Shown here one piece after another: positions 1 through 8,767 of a stretch of DNA of 64,000 bases. Positions within the stretch are counted from its first letter, which is position 1, and every line of letters starts with the position of its first letter. Origin of the DNA: Ignavibacteriales bacterium (lineage in GTDB: Bacteria > Bacteroidota > Ignavibacteria > Ignavibacteriales > Ignavibacteriaceae); NCBI GenBank assembly GCA_016709155.1, contig JADJEI010000001.1, positions 186,001 through 250,000 of the forward strand, written 5' to 3'. The notes beneath the pieces are model-generated. The model worked only from the letters and a program-made list of their open reading frames with translations. It made no database searches and was not told where the DNA came from. The translations under genes and the position numbers were made by a program.

Positions 1-297
1 AATTTCCAAATTTGCTGGTGCTTTATACCATTGAAGAAGCCAATCCTGTCCAAATATACCAAAATCAATATTGAATGTTCCGTCGTTATAACCAAGTGTA
101 TCAAGAAGCCCAAGAGTTCGGCTGTCAGATATCGGTTTCAGAATTTGTGTTGAAGGAGATTTCTGGAAAGATTTTATTTGTTGTGTTTCCGCTGATTTAA
201 ATAAGCTCATTTTTTTTTGCTTTTCCAATAAAACATTTTCTTGCGAATAACTATGTACTGCGCATAAAAATATTAAAAGTGTAATCAAAGATTTCAT
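1..297 (-). CDS. Secreted protein, N-terminal part only
   Basis: An open frame of 99 codons runs off the left edge of the window. It starts with ATG at 297 behind a strong AGGAGG ribosome site (about 302-310). The first 19 residues (MKSLITLLIFLCAVHSYSQ) look like a signal peptide with cleavage near the SYSQ. The rest (for example 'GLLDTLGYNDGTFNIDFGIF') resembles the N-terminus of large secreted proteins, but I do not recognise a domain in the visible part. It follows the squalene genes on the same strand after about 280 bases with no gene, so it is probably transcribed separately. Confidence 0.75.
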   Translation of the reverse strand, partial: MKSLITLLIFLCAVHSYSQENVLLEKQKKMSLFKSAETQQIKSFQKSPSTQILKPISDSRTLGLLDTLGYNDGTFNIDFGIFGQDWLLQWYKAPANLEI

Positions 298-580
298 AGT
301 AACCTCCTGTTATAATTTAGAGAATAATAAAAGTCTGATTGATAAAGCGAAGTAGATGGCGTGATAGAAGTTGGAACGTATAATTTTCGGAAAGCGCTTA
401 AAAATATTTTTAAGCGAAGCGGGCAATGAGAACTATTTTGAACCTCGAAGCAACCAATCAAATACAGATGGATCTGCATAGATACCTCAAACCAATTAAT
501 AAACCGTTTTAATTACGGCATAATTGTAATGAATTTATTAGAAAAAAGAAACAACTATTTTTAGTTCTTATTTTTTAATA

Positions 581-1870
581 TTAATGACCCTCAATGGCTA
601 CGCAAGCAAGCTTGCCGCTTTTAACTGCGCTTTCAATTGTTGAGGGTAATCCTGTATCAATCCAATCACCGGCGAGAAATAAATTATTAATATTCGTTAT
701 GGTCGAAGGTCGTTCGCTGTTGATTCTGTTGGATGGAATAAACGCCGCTCTTTTTTCTTTTAGAATTTTATGATGAGTAATCAAATCTTTCGGTATTAGA
801 AGAAATTTTTCAAGTTCAGAAGCTGCTAGATCTAATATTTCCTCTTTAGATTTTTCATTAAGATAATCAGCATCACTGATCACAAGAGTAAGGTGGCTGC
901 CTTTATTAAATACCCAATGTACCGGTGAGTCAATCAATCCATAAAATGCTTTGCCGAGATTATTTTCTTTCAGCCACAAATGAATAGTGAGGATGGTGGA
1001 ATACTCCAATTCCGGAATCTGCAATTGCAATGATGAGCTTTTTATTTTTTGTAAAGCGAATAACGGAATTGCAGTAATAACGAAATCAAAATCTGTAATG
1101 TTTCTTTTATTCGTAACTACTTCAGTTACTCTGTCCTTTTCGATAATAAATTCCTGCACAGTTTCTGAAAGATGAATCGAGCCGGAATGTTTTTTTATAA
1201 ATTTCATTGCCGGTTCGCAGTATGTCTCACTCAATCCATATTTTGGAAGGATAATTGTCGAAGAAAAATTTCCTTTGAAAAATATTTCTTTTAAAATGTC
1301 TGCAAACATTTGTGCTGATGCTTTTTCTGCACTGCAGTTTAATGCACCCGCAACAAGAATATTCCAGAATGCTTTCTTGGTATTTTCATTTTGCATTTGT
1401 TTATCAAGCCAATCCGAAACTGATAAATCCAACAAATCACTTTTATGCTGAAAAAATAATTTCAAGAAAAATTTCAGAATTAAAATCCTTTCTGAAAATT
1501 TTAGAGCACTATATTTCAGAATACTGATTAGAAGATTGAACGGATAAAAGAATCTATCTGCAGAAAGCAGATGAATGCGATTTTTTTTTTCTACGAAATT
1601 AACATTCAGATTTCTTTGAGAAATTAAATTTTCTTCTGCGCCGATGAGTTTTAGAAAATCTATCGTGTGATTGTAACAGCCCATCAAAATATGCTGACCG
1701 TTATCAATTACGGTTTGGGTTTTTGAATCTGAAAAGGAATAAGCTCTTCAGTGAAGTTTTGGTGAGGCTTCAATTAATTCGACTTGATAATTATTAGCGG
1801 CGAGAAAAGATGCAGCAGAAAGTCCGGCGAACCCTCCACCTATCACTAACACTTTTTCATCAATAAACAA
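581..1870 (-). pseudogene. hpnE: Hydroxysqualene dehydroxylase HpnE, interrupted by in-frame TGA
   Basis: FAD-dependent amine-oxidase-type enzyme that reduces hydroxysqualene to squalene after HpnC and HpnD. The N-terminal dinucleotide fold (VLVIGGGFAGLSAASFLAA) is readable just downstream of hpnD. The C-terminal FAD motif (LFLAGDWIDTGLPSTIESAV) lies near the end. The frame is continuous from a TTG at 1870, overlapping the hpnD end by 11 bases, to the stop at 581 (429 codons, normal for the family). The exception is a TGA at 1748-1750 just before RAYSF, where the family normally has a Gly-Gly-Arg segment. TGA is a normal stop elsewhere here, so this is a nonsense mutation or sequence error. 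A truncated start at 1687 would lack the FAD fold. Confidence 0.8.
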
Positions 1871-2699
1871 GCTGATACTTCGCCCAAACACCGATTGCTA
1901 TACCCACCTTCTGAATTTTTGAGACTTTGATATTCTTATTGAACACATCATATTCAGCGTCGATGATTTTATTCAGCATTTTGTAGTAGATATGCTGCAT
2001 TGCCCTTGCTGCGAACATCGCACGTTTATCGTCAAGATTCAAACAACTTGTGGCGGCATCAAAATAAGTTTTTGCTCTGCGCACTTCGTAAGCCATCAGA
2101 TCGCGGAAGTTTTCGTTATAGACATACCTAACAAGTTCATCTTCTGAATAGTTAAACTTTGCCATATCTTCTTTGGGCAAATAGATTCTTCCCTTTTCCA
2201 AATCCTTTTTTATATCGCGTAAAATATTTGTAAGCTGCAAAGCGATTCCGAGATTGACAGCAAAATCTTTTGTGGTTTTATGTTTGTAACCAAAAATCTC
2301 TATGCACATTAGTCCAACGGTGGATGCGACGCGATAGCAATAAAGCTGCAGATCATCAAAAGTCAAATAACGATTTTTTTGAAGATCCATTTCCATGCCT
2401 TTTATCAAATCATAAAAAGGATCAAGCGGAATATCAAACTTGGAGATTATTCTGATAAGTTTGTTTAGAAGAGGAAAATCAGATTCACCCTTTAATGATT
2501 TTTGAAATTCTACTCGCCAGCGATGAAGTTTTTGGTATTTAATTTCGAGCGATTCATTTCCTTCATCAATAATATCATCCGTCTGACGGCAGAAAGCATA
2601 GACTGTATTCATTGCATCGCGCTTATCTTCGGGAAGAAGATTGAATGCATAATAAAATGAACTTTTACTGTTCTTCGCTATTTCTTTTGCTTCATCCAT
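1860..2699 (-). CDS. hpnD: Presqualene diphosphate synthase HpnD
   Basis: Trans-isoprenyl diphosphate synthase of the squalene/phytoene synthase family, 279 residues. It condenses two farnesyl diphosphates to presqualene diphosphate. Both aspartate-rich motifs are visible: DDIIDE near residue 40, and an RDIKKD segment in the second motif followed by KGRIYLP. The ATG at 2699 overlaps the end of hpnC (ATGGATGA), giving translational coupling. A TTG at 2705 is an alternative start. The protein is the same length as its neighbour HpnC, and the C-D-E order matches the known hopanoid/squalene operon. No squalene-hopene cyclase is in the window. Confidence 0.9.
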   Translation of the reverse strand: MDEAKEIAKNSKSSFYYAFNLLPEDKRDAMNTVYAFCRQTDDIIDEGNESLEIKYQKLHRWRVEFQKSLKGESDFPLLNKLIRIISKFDIPLDPFYDLIKGMEMDLQKNRYLTFDDLQLYCYRVASTVGLMCIEIFGYKHKTTKDFAVNLGIALQLTNILRDIKKDLEKGRIYLPKEDMAKFNYSEDELVRYVYNENFRDLMAYEVRRAKTYFDAATSCLNLDDKRAMFAARAMQHIYYKMLNKIIDAEYDVFNKNIKVSKIQKVGIAIGVWAKYQLVY

Positions 2700-3537
2700 T
2701 AACAAATGATTTTATGAGTAGAATAAAAAAATCCTTCTTAGAAAGTTCCGGTCGAATAAAAATATTGTAATTATTTTTTTTAATTTTATTTAAAATTTCT
2801 TTTCCGCCTGCAATTGTCCATTTGATTTCATACTTCAGTCGCCCGCTTAAGTATTCCGAAAGTGCGGCACCTTCATTAAATAAATTAAATGCCCGATCAA
2901 CATTTAACTTTATAAGCGCTTGTAAATTAAGGTTAAAATCTTTTAACTCAAACACTTTTTCTTTGACATTAAATTTCGTCAGTTCATCAAGCGGATAATA
3001 AATCCGACCTTTACTATAATCAATTATCGTATCCTGATAAAAATTAGTTAATTGCAATGCAGTGCAAATCTTATCCGAAAGTTGGAATGCATTTTCATCT
3101 CTGATATTATAAAGTTCAAGAATCAGTCTGCCGACAGGGTTTGCAGAAAGTGAACAGTAATGCATCAGTTCTTCAAAATTTTTATATCTGGATTTTACCA
3201 CATCCTGCCTGAAAGCTTTTATCAGGTTCAGGAAATGCTCCTTTGATAATTTTTTTTCAGTAATAGTTGTGAAAAGTGTTTCATCAAATTCATCAACAAA
3301 ATTTCCATGCATAGATTTCAAAAATCTCTGTTCAAATAAATTTAGTTGATTGAGTCTTTCATCAACAGCCGCATTACCTTCGTCTGCTATATCATCAGCA
3401 GTTCTTGCAAACCAGTAAATAATTGAAACATGTTTTCTTAAATTTTTCTTAATCAGAAATGATGCAACTGGAAAATTTTCATAATGATTTTTTGCAAAGC
3501 TCAATGCTTTTTGATATGTGTGATAGTGTTCTATCAA
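2692..3537 (-). CDS. hpnC: Hydroxysqualene synthase HpnC
   Basis: Squalene/phytoene synthase family member, 281 residues, which converts presqualene diphosphate to hydroxysqualene. It has the first Asp-rich motif (TADDIADEGN, about residue 45) and the second (FYQDTIIDYSKGRIYYP). It is first in the three-gene squalene operon and overlaps hpnD. The start at 3537 is TTG with no clear Shine-Dalgarno site; no ATG is suitably placed nearby, so the exact start is less certain than the identity. Function is assigned from family and gene order. Confidence 0.88.
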   Translation of the reverse strand: MIEHYHTYQKALSFAKNHYENFPVASFLIKKNLRKHVSIIYWFARTADDIADEGNAAVDERLNQLNLFEQRFLKSMHGNFVDEFDETLFTTITEKKLSKEHFLNLIKAFRQDVVKSRYKNFEELMHYCSLSANPVGRLILELYNIRDENAFQLSDKICTALQLTNFYQDTIIDYSKGRIYYPLDELTKFNVKEKVFELKDFNLNLQALIKLNVDRAFNLFNEGAALSEYLSGRLKYEIKWTIAGGKEILNKIKKNNYNIFIRPELSKKDFFILLIKSFVNG

Positions 3538-3711
3538 TATGTTTTATTGTTCGGTTGAAAGTATTTAATTAAATTTGTTCGAGTAAAATTAAGTATTTGA
3601 TATGGAAGATTTGTAATTAGTTTTTTTGTGACGGATAAATATAATTCGAACTATAACACGCATCACACATTCTCTTTTCTTCCTTCGTAAAAATCATTAA
3701 ATGAAATAATC

Positions 3712-5317
3712 ATGAGTTTAATACAAGAAATTAATAGAAGACGTACTTTTGCCATCATCTCGCATCCTGATGCAGGTAAGACTACTTTAACCGAAAAATT
3801 TTTATTATACGGCGGTGCAGTTCAACTTGCTGGATCGGTAAAAGCACGGAAAAATCAGCGTGCCGCTACATCTGATTGGATGGAGCTTGAAAAGAAAAGA
3901 GGGATTTCAATCACCTCGGCTGTGCTTCAGTTTGATTACAAAGGTTTCAAAATAAATTTGCTCGATACCCCCGGTCACGAAGATTTTTCAGAAGATACTT
4001 ACCGTGTATTAACCGCTGTTGATGCTGCCGTGATGGTTATTGATGGAGCGAAAGGCGTTGAAGCTCAAACAAGAAAATTATTTGAAGTTTGCAGAAGAAG
4101 AAACATCCCGATTTTTACATTCATAAATAAAATGGATAGACCTGTTCGTGATCCATTAGAATTGATGGATGAAATTGAAAATGTTCTTGGTATTGGTGCA
4201 TTTGCAATTAATTATCCAATCGGGCTTGGCGATAGTTTTCGCGGTGTTTACGATCGACTGAAAAATCAGATTCATCTTTTTGAAAAAACTACAGGCGGTA
4301 ATTTTAAAGCACCGGTGACAATCACTAACATTTCAGACCCCTTTTTCAAATCTATTCTTGGCGAACCTGATTATAAAAAGTTCACAGAAGAATTGGAAAT
4401 GATTGAGACCGCCGGCGAAAGTTTCGATGTAAATAAAATATTTAAAGGCGAATTGACTCCCGTTTTTTTTGGAAGTGCAAGAAACAATTTTGGAGTACAG
4501 CTTCTGCTTGATGGATTTTTAGGTTACGCAGTTCCCCCTACCTCCCGCAATAGCTCCAGTGGAATTGTAAATCCCACAGATGAAAACTTTTCAGGTTTTA
4601 TCTTTAAAATTCAAGGCAAATATGGACCCTCGCCACAGGGACCGAATCGCATTCTTAAGAATTTGTTCAGGAAAATTCACCCGCGATATGCAGGCTTATC
4701 ACGTTAATAGTGGAAAGAAAGTAAGGTTATCTAATTCACAAAAACTTTTTGCACAGGATAGAGAAACAATTGATGAAGCATATCCAGGTGATATAATCGG
4801 ATTTGTCGGTAATACTAATTTTGGCATTGGTGATACAATTTCTGAGAATGAAAATATTTTATTTAAAGAAATTCCTCGATTTGCTCCCGAACATTTCGTG
4901 CTTTGTCACAATCCTAATCCATCAAATTATAAGAAATTCCGTGATGGGTTAGATCAGCTTTTGCAGGAAGGTGTAATTCAAAGTTTCTATTTAAAAAACT
5001 CGGTGACTAAAACTCCACTACTTGGAGCAGTTGGTCCGCTTCAATTTGAAGTTGCACAATACCGCCTTGAAAACGAATATGGAGCGCCATCGCGAATTGA
5101 ACCAACCAATTGGAAACTACTGCGTTGGATTGACCCTGCAATTGATGAAGATGAGATTGCCAGATTGTTAATTCCTGCTGGCGCTGCCTGGGCTTACGAT
5201 CAATTGGAAAGAGCTGTTCTTTTACTAACATCAGAATGGTCAATGAATTATTTTATTGAAAAGAACCCCAAAATAAAATTACAAGACATACCATTTATAG
5301 AGCTTGTAACACAATAG
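3712..5317 (+). pseudogene. prfC: Peptide chain release factor 3 (RF3), frameshifted
   Basis: Translational GTPase that removes RF1/RF2 from the ribosome after termination. The N-terminal part holds the G motifs: HPDAGKTT (residues 18-25), DTPGHE (85-90) and NKMD (139-142). The C-terminal part (DPRHRDRIAFLRICSG onwards) is also typical of RF3. The two halves are in different frames. An extra G in the GG at 4615-4616 shifts the frame, and removing it gives a continuous 534-residue protein, close to the usual 529. Programmed frameshifting is known for RF2, not RF3, and I see no slippery site with stimulator, so a sequence error or mutation is more likely. Confidence 0.9.
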
Positions 5318-5457
5318 GACTTTGTTTTCATTTCGATCCAACTATCATTAACATTTTCCTCAAATTTGTCGATTATCAACATGGAATGAGAATTGAATAG
5401 CTATTAATCATATAACAAAGCTTATTCATACTATTTCATAAACAAAAAAGATTAAAA

Positions 5458-5826
5458 ATGATTACACTCGAAGTTTCGGATTTAGATTTTAGAACTGTTT
5501 TCTATGGCGATGTGCTCGTTGAGCGCGTTCAAATGCTGCGAGCTACAAAACGTGAGGCAGAATTTTTTAATAAAAAACTTAACTCACACATAGAAAAAAA
5601 ATTAAATAAAATTGTAATTGATCTTAGCCAATGTGAATTTTTAGACTCCAGTTTCCTCGGCGCAATCGTATTCAATCTAAAAAACATTGAACGCATCGGC
5701 GGTGAAATAAAATTAGTTGAGCCGGCAAACACCTATCAAGGACTGCTCGAAAAGACAGGAACATTCAGGATTTTTAATACTTACAAATCAATAAAGGATG
5801 CGGTAGAAAGTTTTAGATATAACTAA
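5458..5826 (+). CDS. STAS-domain anti-sigma factor antagonist-like protein
   Basis: 122 residues forming a single STAS domain. It has the typical core: a strand 'KIVIDLSQCEFLDSSFLGAI' in which the Ser of DSSFLG sits at the position phosphorylated in SpoIIAA-type antagonists, then helix and strand 'GGEIKLVEP' and a C-terminal helix. Such proteins bind anti-sigma kinases or serve as partner-switch modules. No anti-sigma kinase or sigma gene lies next to it, so its partner is unknown. It stands alone between prfC and the convergent cytochrome gene. Confidence 0.8.
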   Translation: MITLEVSDLDFRTVFYGDVLVERVQMLRATKREAEFFNKKLNSHIEKKLNKIVIDLSQCEFLDSSFLGAIVFNLKNIERIGGEIKLVEPANTYQGLLEKTGTFRIFNTYKSIKDAVESFRYN

Positions 5827-5875
5827 TTTATCCTTCTTCCATTCTTTCACCTTTTCATTAATATTGTACTTACAT

Positions 5876-5907
5876 AAAAAAAACAGCCTCCCAAGATCAG
5901 GAGGCTG
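5876..5907 (-). terminator. Rho-independent terminator of the cytochrome gene
   Basis: Perfect 8-bp stem CAGCCTCC / GGAGGCTG (5884-5891 with 5900-5907) around an 8-base loop. On the minus strand it is followed by eight T residues. It lies about 65 bases past the cytochrome stop codon. On the plus strand no T-tract follows, so it acts for the minus-strand gene. Confidence 0.85.
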
Positions 5908-5972
5908 TGACATCTTAAAAGTAAGAGATTGAAAACTAATTCACGCTTACTTTGATTGCTTATTGATTAGCT

Positions 5973-7961
5973 CTACTTAATGAGCACCATCTTATTAACC
6001 TGAACAAAATTATTTGAGGTTAATTTGTAGAAATAAATTCCTGACGCATATTTTGAAGCGTTCCATGAATAGGAATATTTACCCGGAGCCATTTGTCCGC
6101 TTACCAAAGTCTCAATCTCATTTCCAATTGCATCATAAATAACAAGACTTACTTCTGCATTTTCAGGAACTGAAAATTGAATCTTCGTTTCCGGGTTGAA
6201 TGGATTTGGATAATTCTGTTCAAGTACATAAGAATTAGGAAGATTGTTATCAACGGGTTCTACATTGACAACCCCGCCAACAGCTTCAATCGAAGCCTTT
6301 AACAATGCAAATGTGAATGCAGGATTATGAATGCCAAGACTTCTATCTTCTAAAACAACAAGGTAATTATACGTAGCAGCCGCAACATTTAAAGTGACTG
6401 TTGAATCAATTACAACTTCGCCTTCTTCATCTATAGGCAAGAATGTCGCGAGGTAGTCAAGTAATCCTTGCATTTCTATTTGCAAACCTTCAGCAGTTCC
6501 GTTTCCATCAAGATCAGCATTTCCGTTGATATAATATTTTTTGTCAGCGAAAGAAGTGCCAATATTACCGTGACAGTTAGCACAAGCCTCTACGTTATCA
6601 TTGCCCTCTTGATCAGCCATGCTAAATGTATGTCCGCCGAACATTGGAATTCCTTCTGCTTCTTCAGAACTATACATATGACAACTGACACAACTGTTTT
6701 CAACATCCATCAGGTGGGGAGATGTAGGAAGTATCTGACCGAATGTCCACACATTACTTGCAGAAAGTACCTCTGCTTGTGGTCCATGATGAGGACCGAA
6801 ATGGCTTGCATTCAACAAGTAATCCGACACATAAGCCACCGCATCTCTTCTGCTTCTGTGACAGTTCATACAAATTTTACCATAACCGCCTTCAGTAATT
6901 TCCTGACCACTGACTAAAGTTACATCAAGAGTTCGGAGCTGATGATCGAGGGATGCATCATGAGGATCGTGGCAAGTTGCACAGCCAATTGGCATTTCAT
7001 TGCTATAGCCGTCTATTAAATCTACTTTGCCGCCATTAACCCAATCAACAAATCCTTCACCGCTATGGCAGGGGGCACACGAATTTCTATCTTCAGGATA
7101 AAGATTCATACCATGACCAGAATTATCCCACTGTTCAGGGAAGAAATGATGATCGCCCGAATCATGACACCAGGCACAATTTGCAACATCAAGAGGTGCG
7201 ACCATTCTTGAATCGGTTGTTAAACCGTAGTGTTCACTTCCGGGACCATGACAACTTTCGCATTGTATGTTTGCTAATTTCATTGCGTCCGGATATTGAT
7301 TCATCATCAATTCATATACACCAGGATACAAGGTATCTGGAAAAACAAAACCAAAATCATCGAAGCCATTGTTTGAAGCATTAGGATCATAGCCGGTTGT
7401 ATGGCATGAGATACAGCTTGATGAATAATGATCGCTTAATGTTCCATCAAGACCTCGTTCTAACATGGAAGAGTGCCCGGTCAACTTCCAATTATCAAAT
7501 TTATAATCGAATGGTTCATTGTTGTGGCAGACTACACAGTTAACAGTTCCGTTTTCAACTCCGACAAATAAGCCTGCGTTGATTGTGATAGTTTGTGTTA
7601 ATGCTCCATCCGAAAACTGAATTTCATATTTCCCTGCAACATCTGGAGTAAACACTCTTATCTGAGTTGTATCATTTAAATTAAGCAAGTCGCCAAGTTC
7701 AGCACTTGATCCTACCGGTTTGGAGAGCAATGTCCAGGTAGGTGTATTAAATACTGTATCAACAACTTGCCCTTTAAGAAACATTTTAGTTTGAACGCCA
7801 ACATTCATTAAACCATTGTACGCGCTTGTGAATATATCCATTGTATCCACAGCAGCGTCGCGAGGAGAGATTCCATACGTTTCCAGTTTAAGAGATTGGG
7901 AGAATAAAAAGCTACCGTTTACCAATACTATCAGTAAAGCAAGTAGTAATTTGTTTTTCAT
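5973..7961 (-). CDS. Nine-heme cytochrome c with T9SS C-terminal sorting domain
   Basis: Secreted multiheme cytochrome, 662 residues. Residues 1-22 form a signal peptide. The middle contains nine CXXCH heme-attachment motifs (CVVCH, CISCH, CESCH, CAWCH, CAPCH, CATCH, CMNCH, CVSCH, CANCH). The tail carries a T9SS sorting domain (EQNYPNPFNPETKIQF to the end), implying export and surface attachment. Start chosen at ATG 7961 (MKNKLLLALL), which follows the preceding gene by 16 bases. A longer frame from 7994 would overlap that gene and spoil the signal peptide. It is likely co-transcribed with the receiver gene upstream and ends at a strong terminator. Role: electron transfer at the cell surface; donor and acceptor are unknown. 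Confidence 0.9.
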   Translation of the reverse strand: MKNKLLLALLIVLVNGSFLFSQSLKLETYGISPRDAAVDTMDIFTSAYNGLMNVGVQTKMFLKGQVVDTVFNTPTWTLLSKPVGSSAELGDLLNLNDTTQIRVFTPDVAGKYEIQFSDGALTQTITINAGLFVGVENGTVNCVVCHNNEPFDYKFDNWKLTGHSSMLERGLDGTLSDHYSSSCISCHTTGYDPNASNNGFDDFGFVFPDTLYPGVYELMMNQYPDAMKLANIQCESCHGPGSEHYGLTTDSRMVAPLDVANCAWCHDSGDHHFFPEQWDNSGHGMNLYPEDRNSCAPCHSGEGFVDWVNGGKVDLIDGYSNEMPIGCATCHDPHDASLDHQLRTLDVTLVSGQEITEGGYGKICMNCHRSRRDAVAYVSDYLLNASHFGPHHGPQAEVLSASNVWTFGQILPTSPHLMDVENSCVSCHMYSSEEAEGIPMFGGHTFSMADQEGNDNVEACANCHGNIGTSFADKKYYINGNADLDGNGTAEGLQIEMQGLLDYLATFLPIDEEGEVVIDSTVTLNVAAATYNYLVVLEDRSLGIHNPAFTFALLKASIEAVGGVVNVEPVDNNLPNSYVLEQNYPNPFNPETKIQFSVPENAEVSLVIYDAIGNEIETLVSGQMAPGKYSYSWNASKYASGIYFYKLTSNNFVQVNKMVLIK

Positions 7962-7977
7962 TATTTCGCCTTTCATA

Positions 7978-8367
7978 TTAATTAATTTGAACACTTGATT
8001 TATTTAATTTTATTACAGATTGTACAGCCTGGATTAATTCATTAGGCTGAATTGGTTTTAATGCGTAGTAGTAAACACCGATCTGGCTAATTTCTTTCCC
8101 CAATTCCAGCCCTTCGTTTGAGGTGATAAAAATAATTTTGAAATTTTTATTGATGTCTTTTAAAGATCGGATTATCCGAACAGAATTCGGATTTAGAAAA
8201 TCATCATCAATGATCATAAGCGAAGGATGAATTCTGTGCACACTTGAATGAACCTCCAATGGATCGTGAGTATCTGAATTTATGAATAATTCATTCTCAG
8301 TTCCATGGGTATTCTGCTGAATCAATTCGATTATTTGACGGTCATTTGTTATTAATAGTATTTTCAT
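7978..8367 (-). CDS. Stand-alone response regulator receiver domain
   Basis: 129 residues, a CheY-like receiver only. Acidic residues near 'LMIIDDDFLNPNS' provide the phosphoacceptor region, 'IIFITS' gives the conserved Thr/Ser strand, and 'YALKPI' supplies the conserved Lys before Pro. There is no output domain. It begins an apparent two-gene unit with the nine-heme cytochrome, 16 bases apart. The unit is divergent from a heme-motif histidine kinase and NtrC-type regulator, so it may belong to that phosphorelay; this link is inferred from position. Confidence 0.85.
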   Translation of the reverse strand: MKILLITNDRQIIELIQQNTHGTENELFINSDTHDPLEVHSSVHRIHPSLMIIDDDFLNPNSVRIIRSLKDINKNFKIIFITSNEGLELGKEISQIGVYYYALKPIQPNELIQAVQSVIKLNKSSVQIN

Positions 8368-8379
8368 CGCTTTTATTAT

Positions 8380-8394
8380 GCAATCGTAATGCCA
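8380..8394 (-). promoter_or_regulatory. Possible sigma-54 (-24/-12) promoter
   Basis: Minus-strand sequence TGGCATTACGATTGC matches the RpoN pattern TGGCAC-N5-TTGC with one mismatch and exact spacing. It sits directly upstream of the receiver/cytochrome unit and across from the NtrC-type activator pair. Against it: the predicted transcription start would fall about one base before the ATG at 8367, giving a leaderless message. It may therefore be a chance match. Confidence 0.3.
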
Positions 8395-8767
8395 ATAAGA
8401 TTTTAAAATGATTCTTATTAGTTGGGCTGTTGCATGATTAAAAGGTTTATTTAAGTAAAATAATCGCTCTATAAGTTTTTAAATGATTGAAATTTAGATA
8501 TTTCAATTTGTGAAAGTGAGATATTTTTGTCTCGATGCGACAAGAATGGGATAGTAAATTTTTTAAAATTTAATTGATTGAGAAATGACAATGCACCTGA
8601 CTTTACTTTTAAACGCTCGATGGATTATTCTTTTAAAAAAGGATTAAGTTATTCCTAACAATTATTTAATTTTTAATTGATAATTTTTAAGTTGTATGAA
8701 ATACTTGCTCAAGTAAAAATTTTCAAATTTCATGGTGCATTAATATTTCTAAAGGGATATAAATCAT
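8395..8767. other. Divergent intergenic region
   Basis: About 370 AT-rich bases between the divergent receiver/cytochrome unit and the histidine kinase. It must carry the kinase promoter and probably activator sites. Apart from the possible sigma-54 element at its left edge I see no clear inverted repeat, RNA or open frame. A GGGATAT stretch just before 8768 may serve as the kinase ribosome site. Confidence 0.5.

Noticed and set aside
294..479. 61-codon minus-strand frame
   Set aside because: Covers the ribosome site of the secreted-protein gene and looks non-coding; no homology I can recognise.
1748..1750. Recoded TGA (selenocysteine or Gly code)
   Set aside because: No SECIS-like context, the position is a Gly in the family, and TGA ends other genes in the window such as the lipoprotein at 13062.
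4580..4720. Programmed frameshift in prfC
   Set aside because: Known programmed shifting concerns RF2 (prfB); no slippery heptamer with a stop and stimulator is seen here.
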